Position numbers and translations under genes: made by a program | The notes under the pieces: generated by a model | Told to the model about the DNA's origin: nothing | The model's database searches: none | Seen by the model: only the letters and a program-made list of their open reading frames with translations | Assembly (NCBI GenBank): GCA_036265325.1 | Contig: DATAPH010000022.1 | Coordinates: 1-16,358, forward strand | DNA: 16,358 nucleotides | From: AC-51 sp036265325 | GTDB taxonomy: Bacteria; Actinomycetota; UBA4738; HRBIN12 | Direction: 5' to 3' | Shown here: positions 9,972 to 16,010 of the stretch, piece by piece | Layout: every line of letters starts with the position of its first letter | How positions within the stretch are numbered: the first letter of the stretch is position 1

Positions 9972-11627
9972 GTGGACGGCCTCGAAGCTGCGTTCGATCG
10001 GATCGGCACGTCCGCCGAGCATCACCTGGAGGTCTCGCACAGCGCCGGCCTCGCGCTGGCGGTCACCGACGGCGACGAGGTTCTCGGCGTCGTCTGCCGC
10101 GGGCTCGCCGACGTCGCCGCCGGCACGGCCGTCCGGCCCGAGACCCGGTTCCACATCGGGTCGATCTCCAAGTCGTTCGCGGCGATGATCGCGTTGCAGG
10201 AGGTCGCCGCGGGCCGGCTCGACCTCCATGTCTCGGTCAACGAGATCTTGCCCTGGCTCGAGCTGCCCGAGCCCTTCGCCCCGATCACGATGCACGACCT
10301 CATGACGCACACCGCCGGCCTGCTGGTCGGCACCGAGGACGCCCCGACGGGGCCCGGCGCGCTGCATCGGCTGAAGACGAATCCGCCGACCACCAAGCCG
10401 GGGGAGCGGTGGCTCTACTCGAACGACGGCTGGAAGGTCGTGGGCGCGTGTCTCGAGGAGGTGACGGGCGAGCCGATGCACGAGCTGTTGCGCACGCGCG
10501 TCCTCGGACCGCTCGGGATGCGTGATTCGGAGGGCGCGATCGTCGACGCTACGTACCAGAACGTTGCGGTCGCGTACGAGCCGCTGTTCTCCGACCGGCC
10601 CATCCAGCTGCGGCACCCGCTGGTGCCGGCGCACCGGATCGTCAGCAACACCGCCGACGGGTCGATCATCTCGACCGTGGTCGACATGAGCGCCTACGCG
10701 CGGCTGTTCCTCGCGCGTGGCGATGTGCCCGGCCACGACGGCAAGCGGATGCTGAGCGAGGAAAGCTTCGAGGCCTGGATCGACCAGCGGGTCCCCGACG
10801 CCGAGGGCGGCACGTACGGCTACGGCCTGTGGGCCGAGGAATACGACGGCGCGCGATGGATCGCGCACTCCGGCGGCATGGTCGGGTACACCGCGATGTT
10901 CGCCGTGTCGCCCGACGATGGACTCGGATGCATGGTGATGCAGAACGGGTACGGCTCTGGGTTACGCGACCTCGTGCGCAACGCGTTCGCGTGTGTTCGC
11001 GCATCGTTAGCGGGCGCAGAGCTCCCGCCGGCGCTCATGCGTCCATCGGCGACCGAGATCCCCAAGGCGGCGGACTACGTCGGCACCTACACCGGCGACG
11101 ACGGCCGCGTGTTCGAGATCGAGGCCGAGCGCGAGGGCCTCCGGCTGAACGCGGGGCCGGTCACCGTGATGCTCGAACGCGATCCGCTCGCAGATCCGAC
11201 CGACGCCTTCGTGGTTCCGCACGACGCGCTCGAGCGGTTCGCGCTCGTGTTCCGTCGCGACGCCGACGGCAACGTCGTCGAGGCGTTCCACGGCCCGACG
11301 TGGTTCCGGAACGACCGGTACGTAGGCCCGGAACCCGGAGAGGTGCCCGACAACTGGCGGCGGTACGTCGGCTTCTACCGCAGCAACGACCCGTGGGCGC
11401 CGACGCTGCGCGTGTACATCCGAAAGGGACGGCTCGCGATCGAATGGCCCGCGTCGGCGACCGACGATGCCGACGAGAACGAGCTGGTTCCTCTGGATGA
11501 CGGCTGGTTCGCGACCGGATCGGAGCGCGAGCCAGGCAGGATCCGGTTCCTGGGGAACGGCGCTGGCAACAAGGCCGTCGTCGCAGAGTACAACGGCGGC
11601 AACTGGTTCCGGTCGTTCGAGGAGTAG
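9972..11627 (+). CDS. Serine hydrolase of the beta-lactamase/PBP fold with C-terminal beta domain
   Basis: Protein of 551 residues from the GTG at 9972. An N-terminal domain of about 370 residues belongs to the class C beta-lactamase-like family (PF00144 type), which includes esterases, D-aminopeptidases and carboxypeptidases. All three active-site motifs are present: SISK at residues 64-67, YSN at 149-151 and HSG at 299-301. The remaining roughly 170 residues form two beta-rich segments, each opening with a similar phrase (YVGTYTGDDGRVFEIE and YVGFYRSNDPWAPTLRVY), as in accessory domains of such hydrolases. There is no signal peptide or membrane segment, so a cytoplasmic place is inferred. 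The GTG was chosen because the protein begins normally there and it lies 5 bases after ndk; the frame stays open further upstream but only across ndk codons. The substrate is unknown. Confidence 0.92.
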   Translation: MDGLEAAFDRIGTSAEHHLEVSHSAGLALAVTDGDEVLGVVCRGLADVAAGTAVRPETRFHIGSISKSFAAMIALQEVAAGRLDLHVSVNEILPWLELPEPFAPITMHDLMTHTAGLLVGTEDAPTGPGALHRLKTNPPTTKPGERWLYSNDGWKVVGACLEEVTGEPMHELLRTRVLGPLGMRDSEGAIVDATYQNVAVAYEPLFSDRPIQLRHPLVPAHRIVSNTADGSIISTVVDMSAYARLFLARGDVPGHDGKRMLSEESFEAWIDQRVPDAEGGTYGYGLWAEEYDGARWIAHSGGMVGYTAMFAVSPDDGLGCMVMQNGYGSGLRDLVRNAFACVRASLAGAELPPALMRPSATEIPKAADYVGTYTGDDGRVFEIEAEREGLRLNAGPVTVMLERDPLADPTDAFVVPHDALERFALVFRRDADGNVVEAFHGPTWFRNDRYVGPEPGEVPDNWRRYVGFYRSNDPWAPTLRVYIRKGRLAIEWPASATDDADENELVPLDDGWFATGSEREPGRIRFLGNGAGNKAVVAEYNGGNWFRSFEE

Positions 11628-11628
11628 T

Positions 11629-12864
11629 TCAGGCGAACGGCCGGAACGCGATGCACGCGTTCTGCCCGCCGAACCCGAACGAGTTCGACAGCGCGAGCGT
11701 GACATCGAGGTCGCGCGCCTCGTTGGGCGTGATGTCGAGGTCACAATCCGGGTCGGGCGACGCGTAGTGGATCGTCGGTGGGATCCGGCCGTTCGCGATC
11801 GCGAGCGCGCATACGGCGCCTTCCACCGCGCCGGCCGCGCCGAGCATGTGGCCGGTCATCGACTTGGTCGACGATACGGCGACGTCGTGTGCATGGTCGC
11901 TCAGCACGGTCTTGATCGCCACGGTTTCGGACGCGTCGTTCAATGGCGTCGACGTTCCGTGTGCGTTGATGTAGCGCACGTCGGTCGGCTGCGCGCCGGC
12001 GTCTTGCAGCGCCCACCGCATGGCGAGCGTCGCCCCCGACCCTTTCGGATCGGGCGCGGTGATGTGATACGCATCGTCCGAAGCGCCGTACCCGGCGACC
12101 TCGCAGTACATCCGCGCGCCGCGCGCCCGCGCGTGTTCCTCGGACTCGAGGATCAGCGAGGCCCCACCTTCGGACAACACGAACCCGTCACGGTTCGCGT
12201 CGAACGGCCGTGATGCCGTCTCGGGGTCGGGGTTCTTCGTCAACGCCGTCATCTGTGCGAAGGCGGCGACCGTGAGCGGCACGGTTGCCGCCTCCGACCC
12301 GCCGACGATGCAGAGGTCGAGGTAGCCGTCGCGGATCAGGCGCATCCCCTCGCCGAGCGCGTTGTTCGACGAGGCGCACGCCGACAGCGTCGCCATGTTG
12401 TGGCCCATCAGGCCGAACCGCATCGCGAGGTGGCCCGCTGCGGCGTTGGCCATCAGCATCGGCACCATGAACGGCGACACACGGTTCGGCCCCTTCTCGA
12501 GCAGGACCAAGTGCTGCTGGATCAGCGTTTGGATCCCGCCGATCCCGCTGGCGAAGATCACGCCGCCACGGTCCGAGACGATCTCCGGCTCGCCGGCGTC
12601 GGTCCAGGCGAGCGACGCCGATGCGATCGCGTACTGCGTGAACGGATCCGTGCGTCGCGCTTCTTTGGTGTCCAGGTAGGTCGCCGGGTCGAAGTCGGGG
12701 ACCTCGCCGGCGACCTTCACGGGAAGGTCGGTCGTGTCGAACTGCGTGATGGCGCGGACGCCGTTGCGGCCCGACGTCAGGCCCGCCCAGAAGTCGTCCA
12801 CGCCGGTCCCGACCGGGGTGACGGGCCCGATGCCGGTGACGACGACGCGGCGGCGGTCGCTCAG
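11629..12864 (-). CDS. fabF: Beta-ketoacyl-ACP synthase II, apparent CTG start
   Basis: Condensing enzyme that extends acyl-ACP with malonyl-ACP in type II fatty acid synthesis. The catalytic triad is visible: Cys in LSACASSNN, His in NAHGTSTPLND, and Lys/His in STKSMTGHMLGAAG. The first conventional start in frame, GTG at 12799-12801, would remove the conserved N-terminal strand that is clearly encoded upstream (RRRVVVTGIGPVTPVGTG). The only in-frame codon that restores it after the stop at 12874-12876 is CTG at 12862-12864. That start gives 411 residues, the usual FabF length, and puts the active residues at C163, H302, K334 and H339, within one of the E. coli numbers. GGTGA lies 6 bases before the CTG, and acpP ends one base before it. 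The gene is convergent with the serine hydrolase at a 1-base gap. Function is very secure; the start codon is inferred. Confidence 0.95.
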   Translation of the reverse strand: MSDRRRVVVTGIGPVTPVGTGVDDFWAGLTSGRNGVRAITQFDTTDLPVKVAGEVPDFDPATYLDTKEARRTDPFTQYAIASASLAWTDAGEPEIVSDRGGVIFASGIGGIQTLIQQHLVLLEKGPNRVSPFMVPMLMANAAAGHLAMRFGLMGHNMATLSACASSNNALGEGMRLIRDGYLDLCIVGGSEAATVPLTVAAFAQMTALTKNPDPETASRPFDANRDGFVLSEGGASLILESEEHARARGARMYCEVAGYGASDDAYHITAPDPKGSGATLAMRWALQDAGAQPTDVRYINAHGTSTPLNDASETVAIKTVLSDHAHDVAVSSTKSMTGHMLGAAGAVEGAVCALAIANGRIPPTIHYASPDPDCDLDITPNEARDLDVTLALSNSFGFGGQNACIAFRPFA

Positions 12865-12865
12865 G

Positions 12866-13117
12866 TCAACTCACCCCGAGCTTGGTCGCGACCATGTCGA
12901 CGGCTGCGCCGACGGTCTTGATCTGCTCCATCTCGTCCTCGGGGATCTCGATGTCCCACTCCTCTTCGAGGGCGAGGACGGCCTCCACCAGGTCGAGCGA
13001 GTCGGCGTTCAGGTCCTCGGCGAAGCGCGCGTCGGGCACCACCTGGGCCTCGTCGACGGCGAGCTGCTCCGCGAGCACCTTGCGGACGCGGGTCTCGATC
13101 TCGGCGCGGTCGGTCAT
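12866..13117 (-). CDS. acpP: Acyl carrier protein
   Basis: Small acidic carrier of 83 residues that holds growing acyl chains on a 4'-phosphopantetheine arm. The modification site is S40 in the DSL motif (DLNADSLDLVEAVLALEEE), followed by the acidic helix II/III region EIPEDEMEQIKTVGAAVDMV. The ATG at 13115-13117 is preceded by GAGGAGGAG with about 7 bases between, a strong ribosome site that fits a highly expressed gene. The frame is open further upstream, but that part lies opposite or between other genes and is not ACP-like. It is placed between fabG (110-base gap) and fabF (1-base gap). The gap before acpP carries short tandem repeats and may contain its own promoter. Confidence 0.97.
   Translation of the reverse strand: MTDRAEIETRVRKVLAEQLAVDEAQVVPDARFAEDLNADSLDLVEAVLALEEEWDIEIPEDEMEQIKTVGAAVDMVATKLGVS
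12871..12878 (-). promoter_or_regulatory. Shine-Dalgarno-like site supporting the fabF CTG start
   Basis: On the minus strand GGGGTGAG ends about six bases before the CTG. It lies in the last codons of acpP. It supports initiation at the CTG because no ATG, GTG or TTG is available at that distance in the fabF frame. Confidence 0.55.
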
Positions 13118-13134
13118 ATCTGTGCTCCTCCTCT

Positions 13135-13168
13135 TTCTGGCTCTTTTCTGGCTCTTGTCGTGGCTCTT
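13135..13168 (-). repeat. 11-bp tandem repeats in the acpP leader
   Basis: On the minus strand the unit AAGAGCCAGAA occurs twice in perfect tandem (13146-13156 and 13135-13145). It is preceded by a degenerate 12-base copy, AAGAGCCACGAC (13157-13168). The period is about one helical turn. The array ends just before the acpP Shine-Dalgarno, so it is probably in the mRNA leader or the promoter. Its function is unknown. Confidence 0.7.
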
Positions 13169-13227
13169 GCCTGTTCGTGCAGGTCGGGGGTCCGTCAAGG
13201 GTAGCGGTCCCGCCGCCGCCGCGCCCG

Positions 13228-13965
13228 TTACGCGGTGAGGCCTCCGTCGATCGGGATCACGGCACCGTTCACGTACGACGCCTCCTCCGACATCAGGAAC
13301 CGCACGACGCTCGAGACCTCCTCGGGTCGGGCGGCGCGCTGCAGCGGGGTTTGGTCGATGTACACCGCGCGGGCCTGATCGTCTAGGTGCGACGTCATCT
13401 CGGTGTCGAGCAGGCCGGGGCAGATCGCGTTGACCGTGACACCCTTCGGCGCCACCTCGCGCGCGAGCGACTTCGTCATGCCGACGAGCCCGGCCTTGGT
13501 CGCGGCGTAGACGGTCTGGCCCGGGTTCCCGTGGAGGGCGACCGCGCTCGAGACGTTCACGATCCGCCCCCACTTCTCACGAAGCATCCCCCGGAGCGCC
13601 GCGCTCGCGCACAGGAACGCGCCGCGGAGGTTCACGTCCATCGTCTGCTGGTACACGTCCATCGGGTAGCGCAGCAGCAGCCCGTCCTTCGAGTAGCCCG
13701 CGTTGTTCACGAGGCCCGTCACGTGACCGGCCTCGTCGGAGACTTGGCGGAACGCCTCGGTGATGCTCGCCTCGTCGGTCACGTCGAGGTTCACCGCGAG
13801 GCCCGGTGTGCCGGTTGCGGCGAGCGCCTCGATCGTCTCCTTCGCGTCCTGCTCGTTCGACCGGTAACCGATCGCGACGGTCCACCCGGCCTCCGCGAGC
13901 GCGACGGCGCAGGCGCGGCCGATGCCGCGCGATCCGCCGGTGACGACCGCGACCTTCGAGGTCAT
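13228..13965 (-). CDS. fabG: 3-oxoacyl-ACP reductase
   Basis: NADPH-dependent short-chain dehydrogenase that reduces 3-ketoacyl-ACP in fatty acid elongation. It has 245 residues, normal for FabG. The Rossmann motif TGGSRGIG is at residues 9-16, NNAG at 87-90, the catalytic N112, S139/S140, and YAATK with Y153 and K157. The C-terminus ends YVNGAVIPIDGGLTA, which is characteristic of FabG. The ATG at 13963-13965 overlaps the fabH stop as ATGA, giving translational coupling. The frame is open further upstream, but that region is fabH in another frame. The many SDR paralogues in such genomes make family membership alone weak evidence, but its position in the fab cluster makes the FabG call strong. 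Confidence 0.96.
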   Translation of the reverse strand: MTSKVAVVTGGSRGIGRACAVALAEAGWTVAIGYRSNEQDAKETIEALAATGTPGLAVNLDVTDEASITEAFRQVSDEAGHVTGLVNNAGYSKDGLLLRYPMDVYQQTMDVNLRGAFLCASAALRGMLREKWGRIVNVSSAVALHGNPGQTVYAATKAGLVGMTKSLAREVAPKGVTVNAICPGLLDTEMTSHLDDQARAVYIDQTPLQRAARPEEVSSVVRFLMSEEASYVNGAVIPIDGGLTA

Positions 13966-14975
13966 GCGTTCGCTTCCTGCATCAGGGGGGGCATCGTCCA
14001 GCGCATCGCGGTTGCGCCCCATGTGAGCCCGGCGCCGAACGACGTGAACACGACGAGGTCGCCCTCGTGCATCCGGCCGGCGCGGTACGCGTGGTCGAGG
14101 GCGATGGGAATCGACGCGGCCGACGTGTTGCCGACCTCGGCGACGTCGATCACCGCCTTCTCGGGCGGGATGTGCAACCGCTCGGCGACCGCGGCCATGA
14201 TCCGCGCGTTCGCCTGATGCGGGATCAACACGTCGACGTCGTCGGTGCTGTGGCCGTTCTTCTCCAGGACCTCGCGGCACGCGGCGGCCATCTCGGTGAC
14301 CGCGCGCTTGAACACCTCGCGGCCGTTCGGCATGAACACCTTGTGCCGTCCGGCCGCAACGGTCTCGGCCGTGGCCGGCTCGCGCGATCCACCGCCGGGC
14401 ATGATCAAGATGTCGGCCGCAGACCCGTCGGCGCCGAGCACCGTGCCCTCGATGCCCGGCCGGTCGGCCGCCTGGACGATCGCGGCGCCCGCGCCGTCAC
14501 CGAACAGGACGCAGGTCTGGCGGTCGGCGAAGTTCAGGATCCGGCTGAAGACCTCGGCGCCGATCAACAAGACGGTATCTGCCATGCCCGCCTTGACGAA
14601 GCCGGTGGCCGTCGCGAGAGCGTACGAGAAGCCCGCGCAGACGGCGTTCACATCGAACGCGGGGCACGAGACGCCGAGCTTCTGCTGCACCCATACGGCC
14701 GTCGAGGGGAACGGTGTGTCGCCGGTGACGGTCGCGCACACGATCAGGTCCACCTGTGCCGGCGAAACGGCGGCGGTCTCGAGCGCACGCATCGACGCCT
14801 CGACCGCGAGATCGGACGTCAGCACGCCGTCATCCGCGAAATGCCGGGCCTCGATGCCCGTGCGATCGCGGATCCACTCGTCGGTCGTCTCCACCTTGTC
14901 CTCGAACCACGTGTTCGGAACCCGGTTGGGAGGAAGAACGGACCCGACGCCGGTGATGGTGGCGTGCCTGGTCAC
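13962..14975 (-). CDS. fabH: Beta-ketoacyl-ACP synthase III
   Basis: Starter condensing enzyme that joins an acyl-CoA primer to malonyl-ACP. It has 337 residues. The catalytic triad is C113 (NAVCAGFSYAL), H253 (IPHQANARIM) and N283 (EVGNTSAASIPIAL). The N-terminus ITGVGSVLPPNRVPN and the segment DEWIRDRTGIEARH are typical. The GTG at 14973-14975 gives the expected N-terminus. The gap of 27 bases to fabD has no Shine-Dalgarno but carries TATCCT six bases before the GTG. The stop overlaps fabG by four bases (ATGA). Primer preference (acetyl or branched acyl-CoA) cannot be read from the sequence. Confidence 0.97.
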   Translation of the reverse strand: MTRHATITGVGSVLPPNRVPNTWFEDKVETTDEWIRDRTGIEARHFADDGVLTSDLAVEASMRALETAAVSPAQVDLIVCATVTGDTPFPSTAVWVQQKLGVSCPAFDVNAVCAGFSYALATATGFVKAGMADTVLLIGAEVFSRILNFADRQTCVLFGDGAGAAIVQAADRPGIEGTVLGADGSAADILIMPGGGSREPATAETVAAGRHKVFMPNGREVFKRAVTEMAAACREVLEKNGHSTDDVDVLIPHQANARIMAAVAERLHIPPEKAVIDVAEVGNTSAASIPIALDHAYRAGRMHEGDLVVFTSFGAGLTWGATAMRWTMPPLMQEANA

Positions 14976-14981
14976 GGGCCG

Positions 14982-14987
14982 AGGATA
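14982..14987 (-). promoter_or_regulatory. Possible internal leaderless -10 box (TATCCT) for fabH
   Basis: TATCCT is followed by six bases (CGGCCC) and the fabH GTG, the same geometry as the cyclase gene. It could let fabH-fabG-acpP-fabF be transcribed separately from fabD. Inferred from spacing only. Confidence 0.4.
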
Positions 14988-15002
14988 TCGGACGGGCCAG
15001 GG

Positions 15003-15914
15003 TCAGGCGACGACCGAGGCGACGTCGTCCGGCGATCCGACCGCCACGCCGGTGAGCGATGGATCGATCCGTTTCAGCAGCTTGGTCAGCACGTCGCCGG
15101 GGCCGGCCTCGACGAACCGCGTCGCGCCCGCGGCCGCCAGCGCACGGACGCCGTCCTCCCACCGCACGGGCGAGACGACCTGCCGTCCCACGAGATCACG
15201 CAGCGTCGTCGCATCGGTGACGAGCTCGCCCGTGACGTTCTCCGCGATCGGGAACACTGGATCGGACAGGTCGGTGTGCGCGAGCACGTCGAGCACCGGC
15301 TGGACCGCCGGACGCATCAGCTCCGAATGGAACGCGCCCGCGACGGGCAACCGCACCGCGCGGATCTTCGCCTCGTTCGCCGACGCCTCGAGTCGTTCGA
15401 TCGCAGCGACCGATCCGCTCACCACCGACTGGACGGGGGAGTTGCGGTTCGCGACGACGAGTTCGTCGCCATCGCGCGCCGCGGCGCACAGCGCTTCGGC
15501 AGCGTCGGCGTCGACGCCGAGCAACGCCGCCATCGCGCCGGGCCGTTCCTCGCCCGCGCGTTGCATCGCCTCGCCGCGCACGACGACGAGCTCCAGCGCG
15601 TCGGCCAACACGACTGCGTCGGCGGCGACCAACGCCGCGAACTCCCCGAGCGAATGGCCAGCCACGCCGGCGACGTCGGTCAGCCCGGACGCCTGCACGA
15701 CGCGGAACGCCGCGACGTCGCACGCGAGGAGCGCCGGCTGGACGAAGTCCGTCGTCTTCAGGGCTTCCTCGTCATGGCAACCCTCCACGATCGAGCGCCC
15801 GAGGGCCTGGGATGCCGCATCGAGCACCGCCAGGCCGGCGGGATGGGCCGCCCAGCCGTCGGCCATCCCGATCGACTGAGAGCCCTGCCCCGGAAACAAC
15901 ACCGCGGTCGTCAC
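15003..15914 (-). CDS. fabD: Malonyl-CoA:ACP transacylase
   Basis: Moves the malonyl group from CoA to ACP, supplying extender units to FabH and FabF. It has 303 residues from the GTG at 15912-15914. The start VTTAVLFPGQGSQSIGM is the classical FabD N-terminus. The nucleophile is S88 in GHSLGE, the malonyl-carboxylate-binding arginine is R113 (VVVRGEAMQ), Q162 is in NSPVQSVVSG, and the catalytic histidine is H196 in GAFHSELM. The frame stays open upstream past the GTG, but that part lies opposite mreB and does not resemble FabD. It is the first gene of the fab cluster and divergent from mreB. A TAGGCT box eight bases before the GTG suggests a near-leaderless mRNA. Confidence 0.97.
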   Translation of the reverse strand: MTTAVLFPGQGSQSIGMADGWAAHPAGLAVLDAASQALGRSIVEGCHDEEALKTTDFVQPALLACDVAAFRVVQASGLTDVAGVAGHSLGEFAALVAADAVVLADALELVVVRGEAMQRAGEERPGAMAALLGVDADAAEALCAAARDGDELVVANRNSPVQSVVSGSVAAIERLEASANEAKIRAVRLPVAGAFHSELMRPAVQPVLDVLAHTDLSDPVFPIAENVTGELVTDATTLRDLVGRQVVSPVRWEDGVRALAAAGATRFVEAGPGDVLTKLLKRIDPSLTGVAVGSPDDVASVVA

Positions 15915-15922
15915 GGTGTCGG

Positions 15923-15928
15923 AGCCTA
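15923..15928 (-). promoter_or_regulatory. Possible -10 box (TAGGCT) for fabD
   Basis: TAGGCT fits TAnnnT and ends eight bases before the fabD GTG, implying a leader of two bases or less. The expected -35 region (about 15945-15951) lies inside the palindrome described separately. Confidence 0.45.
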
Positions 15929-15937
15929 TCGTCGGCT

Positions 15938-15953
15938 GTGACGGTCGCGTCAC
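15938..15953. promoter_or_regulatory. 16-bp palindrome, candidate operator over the fabD promoter
   Basis: Perfect inverted repeat GTGACG-GTCG-CGTCAC with six-base arms and a four-base spacer. It covers the spacer and -35 zone of the proposed fabD promoter and lies in the divergent fabD-mreB gap. Its symmetry and position suit a dimeric repressor or activator; no cognate regulator is encoded in the window. Confidence 0.45.
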
Positions 15954-15959
15954 GAACAC

Positions 15960-15982
15960 GCGCGCAGGTTGCCAGCGCGCAG
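15960..15982. repeat. GCGCGCAG direct repeat in the fabD-mreB gap
   Basis: GCGCGCAG occurs at 15960-15967 and again at 15975-15982, 15 bases apart start to start. In GC-rich DNA such a short repeat can arise by chance. It flanks a TTGCCA that could act as the mreB -35 element. Confidence 0.35.
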
Positions 15983-15998
15983 CCCTCTCCTGTTGAAT
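15969..15998 (+). promoter_or_regulatory. Weak possible mreB promoter (TTGCCA, 18 bases, TTGAAT)
   Basis: TTGCCA at 15969-15974 and TTGAAT at 15993-15998 are separated by 18 bases and would begin transcription near the ATG at 16011. The match to a housekeeping promoter is modest. Confidence 0.25.
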
Positions 15999-16010
15999 GA
16001 CCGGGTTCCC

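Noticed and set aside
13215..13240. GC-rich hairpin CCGCG/CGCGG at the fabG stop as a terminator
   Set aside because: Five-base stem with no T-tract; such short GC matches are common here and the downstream genes belong to the same cluster.
13118..13573. Upstream extension of the acpP frame into fabG
   Set aside because: The translation is a fabG shadow; the ATG at 13117 has a strong ribosome site and gives a normal 83-residue ACP.
14067..15941. Long open frames (over 540 codons) on the plus strand opposite fabD and fabH
   Set aside because: Low-complexity His/Arg/Gly or Ser/Thr-rich translations without recognisable motifs; FabD and FabH catalytic residues prove the minus strand.
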